From Sabulibacter ruber (lineage in GTDB: Bacteria; Bacteroidota; Bacteroidia; Cytophagales; Hymenobacteraceae), in assembly GCF_017355955.1 (NCBI RefSeq), contig NZ_JAFFID010000001.1, positions 1,922,001-1,986,000 of the forward strand: a DNA stretch of 64,000 nucleotides, read 5' to 3'. Below are positions 45,858 through 53,681 of the stretch, piece after piece. The notes under the pieces are model-generated. The model was given only the letters and a program-made list of their open reading frames with translations. It ran no database searches and was not told the DNA's origin. The position numbers and the translations under genes are program-made. Positions within the stretch are counted from its first letter, which is position 1. Each line of letters starts with the position of its first letter.

Positions 45858-46394
45858 GATTCCTTCTCCCTTATTATAAACCGAAGCATACAATTGGTTT
45901 CTGACAGATTTAAATTCAGAGCTGGTCAGAGGTCTCAAAGAAGACATGAGTTGCAATCGTACCCATGGTTTTTCTTCCTCATACGGAGGCTGCCAATACT
46001 CAAAATCATTCAAGTGGAAGCCCAGGCGCTCATAGAAATTTATCCGGCGCTGTGCCTCCTGGGTGAAAGGCGGTTCCACTTCCAGAATCATGGGTTGCTT
46101 AGAGATTTCCAGCAGGGCGGTCAACGCTTTTGTTCCTGCTCCCTTGCCTCGTTGGGAAGGCTGAACAGCGAAATGCTCCAGAAAAGTGAACCTCGGAAAC
46201 TGCCAAAGCCCGAAGAATCCGGCAAATTCACCCTGGCAGACAATAGAGAGGAACCGATAACCATGGTTTAAGAAAAGCTGTTCCTGTTGCTCAAGCGTGC
46301 GGCGTTCCTCAGTTGGGAAAGCCTCTTCATACAACTGCCACGCCAGATGAAATTCCGGCGTGGCAGTTGAGTGTATGGGATGTACGGTGCACAA
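45852..46394 (-). CDS. GNAT-family N-acetyltransferase
   Basis: A 180-residue acetyltransferase with the acetyl-CoA loop AVQPSQRGKGAGTKALTAL (about 77-95) and the following strand-helix FYERLGFHLNDFEYW. The acceptor is unknown. The start lies three bases after the purE stop codon, so it is translated with purE and purK as the last gene of that operon. Whether this link is functional or only positional is open. Confidence 0.85.
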   Translation of the reverse strand: MCTVHPIHSTATPEFHLAWQLYEEAFPTEERRTLEQQEQLFLNHGYRFLSIVCQGEFAGFFGLWQFPRFTFLEHFAVQPSQRGKGAGTKALTALLEISKQPMILEVEPPFTQEAQRRINFYERLGFHLNDFEYWQPPYEEEKPWVRLQLMSSLRPLTSSEFKSVRNQLYASVYNKGEGIL

Positions 46395-46397
46395 GGC

Positions 46398-46925
46398 TTA
46401 GTCCATTTCAATATCGCCGCGGCGCAGTTGCTCTACAGAACGCATTACTTTGTCGCGTTGCGTTTCACGGTGTTTTTCCAAAGCATCGGCGATGACGGCG
46501 TTAGTGCTTCCCAGGATCTGGGCGGCCAGCAGACCGGCGTTGGTAGCTCCGTTTAGGGCCACGGTGGCAACGGGCACCCCAGAAGGCATCTGCAAAATAG
46601 ACAGGATAGAATCCCAACCATCAATGGAGTTGCTGGATTTCACCGGAACGCCAATTACCGGCAGTGTGGTAAGGGCCGCCACCATGCCCGGTAAGTGCGC
46701 CGCCCCACCGGCTCCGGCTATAATAGCTTTTAAGCCTCTCTTGCGGGCTCCTTCGGCGTACTCCAGCATGCGGTGCGGGGTACGGTGCGCTGACACAATG
46801 GTCACTTCAAACGGAATGTTCAACTGTTCCAGGATATCTGTGGCGCCTGACATTACCTTCAGGTCTGACTGGCTGCCCATGATAATTCCAATTAAGGGAG
46901 TGTTTTTATCTGGTGATTGGCTCAT
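46398..46925 (-). CDS. purE: 5-(carboxyamino)imidazole ribonucleotide mutase (class I PurE)
   Basis: PurE moves the carboxyl group from N5-CAIR to give CAIR in purine biosynthesis. The 175-residue protein has the class I motifs [23 protein letters not shown] with the active-site His, [27 protein letters not shown] and [19 protein letters not shown]. The start overlaps the purK stop by four bases, as in the standard purEK pair, except that purK comes first here. Confidence 0.97.
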   Translation of the reverse strand: MSQSPDKNTPLIGIIMGSQSDLKVMSGATDILEQLNIPFEVTIVSAHRTPHRMLEYAEGARKRGLKAIIAGAGGAAHLPGMVAALTTLPVIGVPVKSSNSIDGWDSILSILQMPSGVPVATVALNGATNAGLLAAQILGSTNAVIADALEKHRETQRDKVMRSVEQLRRGDIEMD

Positions 46926-48049
46926 GCAATGATTCTTAAGCGGTTCTTAATGGTATCTGCTTTTTGTTTTACTTCTTCAATAGTAGGAGCCAACACGGTT
47001 AGGTGTCCCATTTTGCGGTACGGGCGGGTGAACTTCTTGCCGTACAGATGGATGTAAACACCAGGTTCTCCAATGGTCTCTGCCAGGCCCTCATAAACCG
47101 CTTCGCCTGAATAACCTGCTTCTCCTAGTAAATTCACCAGAACCGCCGGGCAATGGGGCTCAGTATCACCCAAAGGTAGTCCCAGGATGGCGCGCAAGTG
47201 TTGATCAAACTGAGAGGTAGCATTGGCTTTCATGGTGTGGTGCCCGCTGTTATGCGGCCGGGGCGCCACTTCATTCACCAGGATCTGTCCGTCACGGGTC
47301 ACAAACATTTCCACGGCCAGCAGCCCCACAATGTCCAATGCGGTAGTTACGTGAGTGGCAATCTCAATGGCCATGCGTTGCAGTTTGTACGCCACCTGGG
47401 CCGGCGCCAACAGGTAATCTACCAGGTTGTGCTCTGGGTGCATCACCTGCTCTACTACTGGAAACGCCTTCACCTCGCCCTGCACGTTACGGGCACAGAT
47501 CACTGAAATCTCGGTTTCAAAGTCCACCAGTTTCTCCAGCACACTGGGAGCCTGGAACGCTTTCCCGAAGTCATCCTGAGAAGCCAACCTGATTACGCCG
47601 TTGCCGTCATAACCGCCGCGTCTCAGTTTCTGGAAGGCGGGCAGAAACCCAACGCTGGCTTCCAGTTCGGTGAAGTCTTGCAGCAATTTGAAATCTGCGG
47701 TGGGGATGGAGTGTTGCTGGAAAAACTCTTTCTGCAGGCCTTTGTCCTGAATGGTGCGGAGCGATGCCGGTTTAGGATACACCTGTACCCCTTCTTTCTC
47801 CAGCGCAAACAGGGCATCCACGTTCACGTGCTCAATCTCAATGGTGAGATGGGTACAACGCTTCCCAAACGCATAGACCGTGTCATAATCTTTGAAGCTG
47901 CCGTGTACAAACTCCTCGCAGAGGTGCCGGCAAGGTGCGTGTTCATCTGGGTCCAGCACCAGCGTGTATAAATTGTAGTCAATACCGGCCTGGAGCAACA
48001 TGCGGCCCAGTTGCCCTCCTCCTAATATGCCTAATCGTATATTATTCAT
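46922..48049 (-). CDS. purK: 5-(carboxyamino)imidazole ribonucleotide synthase
   Basis: PurK uses ATP and bicarbonate to carboxylate AIR, feeding PurE. The 375-residue ATP-grasp enzyme has the N-terminal [28 protein letters not shown], the ATP-grasp stretch [30 protein letters not shown], and the C-terminal [23 protein letters not shown]. Normal length. First gene of a three-gene operon purK-purE-GNAT. Confidence 0.97.
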   Translation of the reverse strand: MNNIRLGILGGGQLGRMLLQAGIDYNLYTLVLDPDEHAPCRHLCEEFVHGSFKDYDTVYAFGKRCTHLTIEIEHVNVDALFALEKEGVQVYPKPASLRTIQDKGLQKEFFQQHSIPTADFKLLQDFTELEASVGFLPAFQKLRRGGYDGNGVIRLASQDDFGKAFQAPSVLEKLVDFETEISVICARNVQGEVKAFPVVEQVMHPEHNLVDYLLAPAQVAYKLQRMAIEIATHVTTALDIVGLLAVEMFVTRDGQILVNEVAPRPHNSGHHTMKANATSQFDQHLRAILGLPLGDTEPHCPAVLVNLLGEAGYSGEAVYEGLAETIGEPGVYIHLYGKKFTRPYRKMGHLTVLAPTIEEVKQKADTIKNRLRIIA

Positions 48050-48364
48050 GAAGATGTTCTTGCTTCAGATTTTTGTAAAAATTGAATAAGGCCAGCGGGC
48101 AGACAAGCCCTGGTTCAGCCCAAAGCCCAAATCTCATAGTTATGCGGGTAAGCTACAAGTTTTTTGCCCAGAACACGGTTTATTTTCTTAGGTCGCTTAT
48201 ATTTGGCTCCTCTTTTGAGGTAAGTCCCCATATAAGTTACGAAATCCTAAATCTCAGATTCTTTAAAAAAATCAGTATAGCGCTAAAACCCTGGCTTTTC
48301 TGCTTGTGAGATTTTTAAAAGATATAGATACAAGAAAAGCACCCATACCCACTTTCATAATTTT
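48050..48364. other. Divergent intergenic region, purK / receiver-like gene
   Basis: A 315-base spacer. TATATTTG (48198-48205) fits the -7 consensus on the plus strand but lies 160 bases before the next gene and lacks a -33 element at the right distance. The sequence around 48240-48300 is AT-rich. No purine riboswitch fold was recognised ahead of purK. Confidence 0.35.
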
Positions 48365-48841
48365 ATGACTACTTCCTACCGGCTCCTCCTCCTGGAAGAT
48401 GACCAAACCCTGGCTGAGACCCTTGTCCAAGCTTTAAACAAACAGAACCTTTACTCCCAACGCATTGACGTTCAGGCTCTCCGCTACAAAGAGTTTGAGG
48501 ACCGATTTGGCACTGCCCGTAATTCTACCCGTGAACTGATTGTGATGGGCGGGAAAGCCAGCCTTCAGTTTGAACCAGACACCAATCTTCTCAGAGCCGT
48601 GCTCACCCAGTTAGTTCGTTCCCACGTGTTTGTCCTGACTGCTACCACAGATGCCAAACAGATTCTTTCCTACTGGCAACCCGGTGTAAACGGCGTGATA
48701 GAACGCAACCAGGAAGCATCCAGATGGCTGATTAGGGCTATCCAACGCTTGCAATTAGTACAAATCCAGCGCACCTACACCAGATTCTCCAAACCAGAGC
48801 CCACTGGATTTTGGGGCAAGCTCCGCAGCATGATGAGCTAA
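48365..48841 (+). CDS. Receiver-like protein lacking phosphorylation residues
   Basis: A 158-residue protein resembling a response-regulator receiver domain: RLLLLEDDQTLAETLVQAL at the start (acidic pair Asp12/Asp13), then hydrophobic strands ELIVMGG, VFVLTATTD and GVNGVIERN at the usual spacing. The position normally taken by the phosphorylated Asp at the end of strand 3 is Gly, and the conserved Lys of strand 5 is not evident. It may be an unphosphorylated (pseudo) receiver. There is no output domain; the tail is Arg/Lys-rich. No partner kinase is nearby. Confidence 0.6.
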   Translation: MTTSYRLLLLEDDQTLAETLVQALNKQNLYSQRIDVQALRYKEFEDRFGTARNSTRELIVMGGKASLQFEPDTNLLRAVLTQLVRSHVFVLTATTDAKQILSYWQPGVNGVIERNQEASRWLIRAIQRLQLVQIQRTYTRFSKPEPTGFWGKLRSMMS

Positions 48842-48916
48842 TTCCTGTTTTAAAATTCCATTTGCTTTAAGGTACCTACATCAACAGGTGTAGGTATTTT
48901 CCGTATTTTGGGAGCA

Positions 48917-49534
48917 ATGGAAATCCTACTCGCTACCTTCTCGGCTCTCTTCTCGGTAGTCAACCCGTTTGGTGCTATGCCGGTGTTCCTGACCCTTACG
49001 CAAGACGACACCACCTCCCGCCGAAACCAGCAAGCCCTGCGCGCCTGCGTGTACATGATCCTAATTCTGACGGTCTTCTTCCTGGCGGGGCAGGCCGTGC
49101 TGGACTTCTTCGGTCTCCGGATCCATGATCTGCGTATTGCGGGCGGCATCATGATTATGCGGGCGGGTTTTGAGCTGCTCAACCCCAAAGCCGAAGATGG
49201 CAAGAAAATCTCCAAAGACGTGGTAGCCGAGGGGGTGGAAAAAGAAGACATTTCCTTCACGCCTTTAGCCATGCCGCTGCTCTCAGGTCCGGGTTCCATT
49301 GCCGTGGTCATCAGCCTTTTCACCAAATCCCTGACCGTGATTGACATGGGCCTGACGGTGCTGGCGATTGTGTTACTGGGCTTGGTGACGTACATCATCC
49401 TGCTTTTCTCTCCCCGCCTGATGATATTCATGGGCAAAGCCGGCCTGGCCGCCCTGGCCAAGATCATGGGTTTCATTGTGCTTTCCCTGGGGGTAAGCTT
49501 CATTGTCACTGCTTTACTGGCCCTGTTCAAGTAA
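48917..49534 (+). CDS. MarC-family integral membrane protein
   Basis: A 205-residue membrane protein of the MarC/UPF0056 family with about six helices. It has the family opening FSALFSVVNPFGAMPVFLTLT (7-27), SFTPLAMPLLSGPGSIAVVI (about 110-130) and the final GFIVLSLGVSFIVTALLAL. Function not established in the family (a proposed drug-resistance role for MarC was not upheld). The ATG at 48917 is used; the open frame includes three extra codons from a TTG at 48908. Confidence 0.88.
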   Translation: MEILLATFSALFSVVNPFGAMPVFLTLTQDDTTSRRNQQALRACVYMILILTVFFLAGQAVLDFFGLRIHDLRIAGGIMIMRAGFELLNPKAEDGKKISKDVVAEGVEKEDISFTPLAMPLLSGPGSIAVVISLFTKSLTVIDMGLTVLAIVLLGLVTYIILLFSPRLMIFMGKAGLAALAKIMGFIVLSLGVSFIVTALLALFK

Positions 49535-49543
49535 GCAGCTCTC

Positions 49544-49578
49544 TTTTTAAGCTTATTTCTGTAAAACAAGCCTAAAAC
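49544..49578. repeat. Dispersed palindrome copy after marC-like gene
   Basis: TTTTTAAGCTTATTT and AAAACAAGCCTAAAAC around CTGT, with a few mismatches. It is placed about ten bases after the stop codon and may act as a terminator. Just downstream, 49615-49645 shows a short tandem of ACTCAGAACT units of no known meaning. Confidence 0.55.
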
Positions 49579-49661
49579 CAGCTCAGGCAGATAATCCAGG
49601 CTCTCCTAAAATTCTGACTCAGAACTCTGAACTCAGAACTCAGGACTTCATTTTTATGCCT

Positions 49662-49669
49662 TATCTTTG
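49662..49669 (+). promoter_or_regulatory. -7 promoter box of hemE
   Basis: TATCTTTG, matching TAnnTTTG, ending four bases before the hemE ATG at 49674. This predicts a transcript with almost no leader and argues against the upstream in-frame ATG at 49656. Confidence 0.55.
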
Positions 49670-49673
49670 CGCC

Positions 49674-50705
49674 ATGCAATTAAAGAATGACTTGCTGCTG
49701 CGCGCCGCCCTGGGCCAGCCAACTGAACGAACCCCTGTGTGGCTCATGCGCCAGGCAGGCCGCATTTTACCTGAATACCGTGCCGTGCGTGCGCGTCTCT
49801 CCGGCTTCAAGGAACTGGTAGAAACCCCTGAACTGGCCGCCGAGGTGACCATTCAGCCGGTAGACCTGCTGGACGTGGATGCCGCCATTATTTTCTCCGA
49901 TATCCTGGTAGTGCCCGAGGCCATGGGCTGCACCTACGAGATGGTGGAAAAACGCGGCCCCTTGTTCCCAAACACCATCAAAACCGCTGCCGATGTAGAA
50001 AACGTACGCGTAGCCGACCCGTACGAGCACCTGAACTACGTACTGGAGGCTATCAAAGTAACCAAGCGTGAGTTGAACGGACGCGTGCCGCTCATCGGGT
50101 TTGCGGGCGCGCCGTGGACTATTTTCGCCTACATGGTGGAAGGCAGCGGCTCCAAGACGTTCTCCAAAGCGCGTAAAATGCTCTACGAGGCTCCCGAGAT
50201 GTCGCACCAACTGCTGCGCAAAATCACTGATACTACCATCGCGTATCTGAAGGCCCAGGTAGAAGCCGGCGCTAACCTCATCCAGATCTTTGATTCCTGG
50301 GCGGGTATTCTGCCACCGGCGCATTACAAAGAATTCTCGTACCGCTATATCTCCGAGATCTGCCAGGCCCTGCCAGACGTGCCGGTGACCGTTTTCGCCA
50401 AAGGCGCGTTCTTCTCCCTCTCAGATTTCGCGAAGCTGGACTGCCAGGTAATCGGGCTGGACTGGAACATGGACATCAAAGACGCGCGCGCCACCGTGGG
50501 TGATACTAAAACGCTGCAAGGCAACCTGGACCCTTGCGCCCTCTACAACTCGTTTGAAGGCGTGAAGCGGGAAACCATCAAAATGCTGGACGCTTTCGGG
50601 CCGGGCCGCCACATCGCCAACCTGGGTCACGGCGTGTATCCAGACACCGATCCGGAGAAAGTGAAATGCTTCATCCAAACGGTGAAAGAGTACAGCGCCC
50701 GCTAA
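49674..50705 (+). CDS. hemE: Uroporphyrinogen decarboxylase
   Basis: HemE removes four carboxyl groups from uroporphyrinogen III to make coproporphyrinogen III in haem biosynthesis. The 343-residue protein has the hallmark [18 protein letters not shown] near the N-terminus, the substrate-binding [48 protein letters not shown] and the C-terminal [16 protein letters not shown]. Length and motifs are normal. The start at 49674 is set by the promoter box, which overlaps the longer frame from 49656. Confidence 0.97.
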   Translation: MQLKNDLLLRAALGQPTERTPVWLMRQAGRILPEYRAVRARLSGFKELVETPELAAEVTIQPVDLLDVDAAIIFSDILVVPEAMGCTYEMVEKRGPLFPNTIKTAADVENVRVADPYEHLNYVLEAIKVTKRELNGRVPLIGFAGAPWTIFAYMVEGSGSKTFSKARKMLYEAPEMSHQLLRKITDTTIAYLKAQVEAGANLIQIFDSWAGILPPAHYKEFSYRYISEICQALPDVPVTVFAKGAFFSLSDFAKLDCQVIGLDWNMDIKDARATVGDTKTLQGNLDPCALYNSFEGVKRETIKMLDAFGPGRHIANLGHGVYPDTDPEKVKCFIQTVKEYSAR

Positions 50706-50733
50706 GCGTATTTAGCCTGATTTCCTGAAAATA

Positions 50734-50780
50734 AAACCGAAACGGCCTCTTGCACCTGGTGCGAGAGGCCGTTTCGGTTT
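50734..50780 (+). terminator. Strong terminator of hemE
   Basis: A 22-base stem (50734-50755 with 50759-50780) with one G-U wobble; arm begins AAACCGAAACGGCCTC. It lies 29 bases after the stop codon. Confidence 0.88.
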
Positions 50781-50931
50781 GTAAGCTGTTTTCTCGCTCG
50801 CCTCTGGAGTGTGGGAGAAATTACGCGCTGTTTCGCAGATGGGAGATGAGGCATTAGAATCAATGCCCACGTTAACAAGTCAAAAGCCGCTATGTAGTTC
50901 AATTTTGCACTGCCTCTCTTTTGAACTTTCC

Positions 50932-51055
50932 CCTCGCTCGCCTCCGGCGAGTGTGAGTTATTTTTCGGCCTCTGGCCGAAATGCGGGAAAGTTTAATCAT
51001 TCACATAGCGGCGGGACGCCGCCCTATAACGCACACTCGCCGGAGGCGAGCGAGG
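50932..51055 (-). repeat. Composite palindromic element, family B, copy 2
   Basis: A 124-base element with ends CCTCGCTCGCCTCCGGCGAG and its complement, and inner hairpins CGGCCTCTGGCCG and GCGGCGGGACGCCGC. Read in reverse it aligns along its full length with 17837-17965. Between 50791 and 50818 a broken piece (CTCGCTCGCCTCTGG) suggests a decayed third copy. The remaining bases of 50706-51105 show nothing else I can name. Confidence 0.85.
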
Positions 51056-51105
51056 GGAATAGTTCAAGCATTCCCATCAGGTTATCCCACTTCTGAGCAC
51101 TACCC

Positions 51106-52143
51106 CTACAGTTCTACTTTCACTTCAAAAGCAGCCAGTTCTCTCTGAAGTACTTTTGATTGCTGCGCCTCCTGTTTCAGGCGCTCGCGGTCAATGGGAA
51201 CTACGCCTACGTGTTCGCAGACCAAGCCGCCGCCCAGATTGGCCAGTTCGGCTAAGGCAGGTAACGGGAGGCCAACGGCCAGACTCAGCGCCGCGATGCT
51301 TACCACAGTGTCACCGGCCCCGGAGACGTCTGAGATGGTGCGCACGTGGGCATCCAGGTAGGTTTTGGTTTTCTGGGCCGATTGGCAGAACACACCGCGC
51401 TCTGAGAGGGTCACCAGTACATTCTCCAGCGCCAGTTTTTCCTGCAGTTGGTTCACGGCGGCTTCAAACGCCTCCAGGTTATTTTCAGCGAAATCTACTT
51501 TCAGGCCTTCTTTGAGTTCTTTCAGGTTGGGCTTGAACAGTGTGCTGCCTTTGTAGGAGAGAAAATTCTTTTTCTTAGGGTCAATGACGGTGGGCACACC
51601 GGCTTGCCTTGAAAGGGTCAGGAGTTCGGCAATCACCTCGGCGCTCAGCACGCCTTTGTCGTAATCCTCGAAGATGACCACGTGGGCTTGTTCCAGCAGC
51701 TGTTTGAACCGGTCTACCAGGGCTTCGCGCTCCCATTCGTTCAGGTCCGTTTCCACTTCGGAGTCGATCCGGAGTAGTTGCTGGCCGCCGGAGATGATGC
51801 GCTGCTTCACGGTGGTGGGCCGATCTGGGCTCAGGACGATGCCCTCCTGGGTCTGGCCTTGCTCGAGCAGCAGTTTAAGCAGGTCAGCGCCTTCCTGGTC
51901 ATCGCCCACAACGGAGCAGAGAAGCGGGGTGGCGCCAAGGCTCTGCACGTTCAGGGCCACGTTGGCGGCTCCGCCCAGGCGCTGCTCGGTTTTGGTGCGG
52001 TTCACAATGGGCACCGGGGCCTCGGGCGACAAGCGCGTGGATTTTCCCCAGAGGTACGCATCAATCATGACATCGCCTACCACCAAGACTTTTAATTGGC
52101 TAAAACGGCTGAACAGCGCGGAGACAGTTTGCTGAATGGGCAT
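51106..52143 (-). CDS. rfaE1: PfkB-family kinase, RfaE1/HldE N-terminal type (heptose-7-phosphate kinase)
   Basis: A 345-residue sugar kinase that probably phosphorylates D-glycero-D-manno-heptose 7-phosphate at position 1 for lipopolysaccharide core synthesis. It has the N-terminal VLVVGDVMIDAYLWG, SPEAPVPIV, the substrate block QRLGGAANVALNVQSLGA, the PfkB signature DYDKGVLS, and the catalytic SGAGDTVVS. These match the RfaE domain I of the bifunctional HldE; domain II is absent and must be encoded elsewhere. Its upstream leader contains a large hairpin after a promoter box. Confidence 0.88.
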   Translation of the reverse strand: MPIQQTVSALFSRFSQLKVLVVGDVMIDAYLWGKSTRLSPEAPVPIVNRTKTEQRLGGAANVALNVQSLGATPLLCSVVGDDQEGADLLKLLLEQGQTQEGIVLSPDRPTTVKQRIISGGQQLLRIDSEVETDLNEWEREALVDRFKQLLEQAHVVIFEDYDKGVLSAEVIAELLTLSRQAGVPTVIDPKKKNFLSYKGSTLFKPNLKELKEGLKVDFAENNLEAFEAAVNQLQEKLALENVLVTLSERGVFCQSAQKTKTYLDAHVRTISDVSGAGDTVVSIAALSLAVGLPLPALAELANLGGGLVCEHVGVVPIDRERLKQEAQQSKVLQRELAAFEVKVEL

Positions 52144-52171
52144 TCAGAGAGAGAATAGGTTGGAAACAAAA

Positions 52172-52220
52172 CATTGGATAAAACGCCCGTTTTCGGGGCA
52201 TTTTATCCAATGCAAAGGTA
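52172..52220 (-). promoter_or_regulatory. Promoter box followed by terminator-like hairpin in the rfaE1 leader
   Basis: On the minus strand TACCTTTG (52220-52213) is followed at once by a stem of about 18 base pairs (52212-52172, outer arm CATTGGATAAAA) and TTTTGTTT. The hairpin may be the terminator of the upstream aminotransferase gene, or an attenuator of rfaE1, or both. Confidence 0.55.
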
Positions 52221-52249
52221 AAGTTAGTAAGAATTTGCGAGACTAGTTT

Positions 52250-53473
52250 TTAGCTCAGTTTGGCCAAACTAGCCTTAATTCGCTCCAACGCCTCAATCAA
52301 TTTGGCGTCTGAGGCCGCGAAAGAGAACCGGATACATTCTGGCGCCCCGAAGGCTCCGCCTTCCACCAGGGAAACGTGCGCATCGTTGAGCAAGTACATG
52401 GCCAGGTCATTGGCGTTCTGGATCACGGTGTCGCCGGCTGACTTGCCGAAGAACTCGCTCACATCCGGGAAGATGTAGAAAGCGCCCTGCGGCACGTAGG
52501 TTTTAATGCCCGGGATGTCCTTCATCAGGCCCAGCACCAGGTCACGGCGGCGCAGGTAAGACGCGCTCATTTCCTCGGCAGAACCGCGGCCGCCTTCCAG
52601 CGCGCCTTGGGCGGCTTTCTGGGCAATAGAGCAGGTACCGCTGGTGATCTGGCTCTGCATTTTGTCGCAGGCTTCGGCAATGTCTTTGTGGGCCGCAATG
52701 TAGCCTACGCGCCAGCCGGTCATGGCGTATCCTTTGGAGAAGCCGTTCACGGTGATCACGCGGTCTTTGATGGACTCAAAACGAGCCAGGCTGTAGTGCT
52801 CACCGGTGAAGTTGATGTACTCATAAATCTCATCGGCGATGACGTGGATTTGCGGGTGTTTTTCCAGAATAGCGGCAAAAGCAGCCAGTTCCTCCTTGGT
52901 GAACACAGAACCGGTTGGGTTACACGGCGAAGAGTACATCACCAGCTTGGTGTTGGAGGTGATGGCGTCTTCCAGTTGCTGCGCAGTGATTTTATAGTCG
53001 TTCTCCAGAGAGCCGCGCACCGGCACCGGAATCCCCTCGGCCAGCTTCACAACTTCTTCGTAGCTCACCCAGTACGGAGAAACGATGATTACCTCATCGC
53101 CGGGGTTCACCAGGCACATCACGGCATTGGCAATAGATTGCTTGGCACCGGTAGACACCACAATGTTCTCGGGTCCATACTCCAGGCCGTTATCACGGCG
53201 CAGTTTCTCTACAATGGCTTTGCGCAACTCAGGGTAGCCGGCCACCGGCGTATAGAAAGTGTAGCCATCGTCAATGGCTTTCTTGGCAGCGTCTTTGATA
53301 TATTGAGGGGTCTGGAAATCTGGCTCCCCGAAACTCAAGTTGATAACATCTACCCCTTTGGCGGCCAGTTCCCGGGCCTTCTTCGCCATCGCGATGGTCT
53401 GGGACTCAGCGAGGGAGGTGATGCGGTCTGAAAGTGTTTTTTGTTGGCTAGTAATCATCTCTTGAAAAGACAT
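52250..53473 (-). CDS. aspC: Class I pyridoxal-phosphate aminotransferase (aspartate aminotransferase type)
   Basis: A 407-residue fold-type I aminotransferase, likely making aspartate from oxaloacetate and glutamate; the Thermus-type subgroup can also act on prephenate. It has LSFGEPDFQTP (46-56), the substrate-side YTPVAGYPELRKAI, CNPTG with Asn185, DEIYEY with Asp214 and Tyr217, and the cofactor lysine Lys247 in NGFSKGYAMTGWRVGY. The final part carries a conserved Arg in CIRFSFAA for the substrate carboxylate. The start at 53473 is preferred because the promoter box lies just upstream. Confidence 0.92.
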   Translation of the reverse strand: MSFQEMITSQQKTLSDRITSLAESQTIAMAKKARELAAKGVDVINLSFGEPDFQTPQYIKDAAKKAIDDGYTFYTPVAGYPELRKAIVEKLRRDNGLEYGPENIVVSTGAKQSIANAVMCLVNPGDEVIIVSPYWVSYEEVVKLAEGIPVPVRGSLENDYKITAQQLEDAITSNTKLVMYSSPCNPTGSVFTKEELAAFAAILEKHPQIHVIADEIYEYINFTGEHYSLARFESIKDRVITVNGFSKGYAMTGWRVGYIAAHKDIAEACDKMQSQITSGTCSIAQKAAQGALEGGRGSAEEMSASYLRRRDLVLGLMKDIPGIKTYVPQGAFYIFPDVSEFFGKSAGDTVIQNANDLAMYLLNDAHVSLVEGGAFGAPECIRFSFAASDAKLIEALERIKASLAKLS

Positions 53474-53486
53474 AACGGTGTAGGTT

Positions 53487-53494
53487 CAAAATTA
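53487..53494 (-). promoter_or_regulatory. -7 promoter box of the aminotransferase gene
   Basis: TAATTTTG on the minus strand fits TAnnTTTG and ends 13 bases before the ATG at 53473. No clear -33 element. Confidence 0.5.
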
Positions 53495-53681
53495 GGAGCT
53501 TTTGCCGTTTTTATAGTGAAATCTTCTGGAATTAATTAGTCTTTCAGCTAAACTGCCCTCATTGATGCCAAACTAACGGGCAATCTTTAGGCAAAGCATA
53601 TTTTTTGGAGGAAAGGTAGACAGTTAATTTAATACGGATTGGAGCTCAAAAAGTCTTACTTCTGCTCCCCTATTTACTTAT

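Noticed and set aside
46922..48364. Purine riboswitch ahead of purK
   Set aside because: The leader of purK shows no conserved purine aptamer loops.
49615..49645. Short tandem of ACTCAGAACT upstream of hemE
   Set aside because: Only two to three imperfect units; too short to call a regulatory or CRISPR-like repeat.
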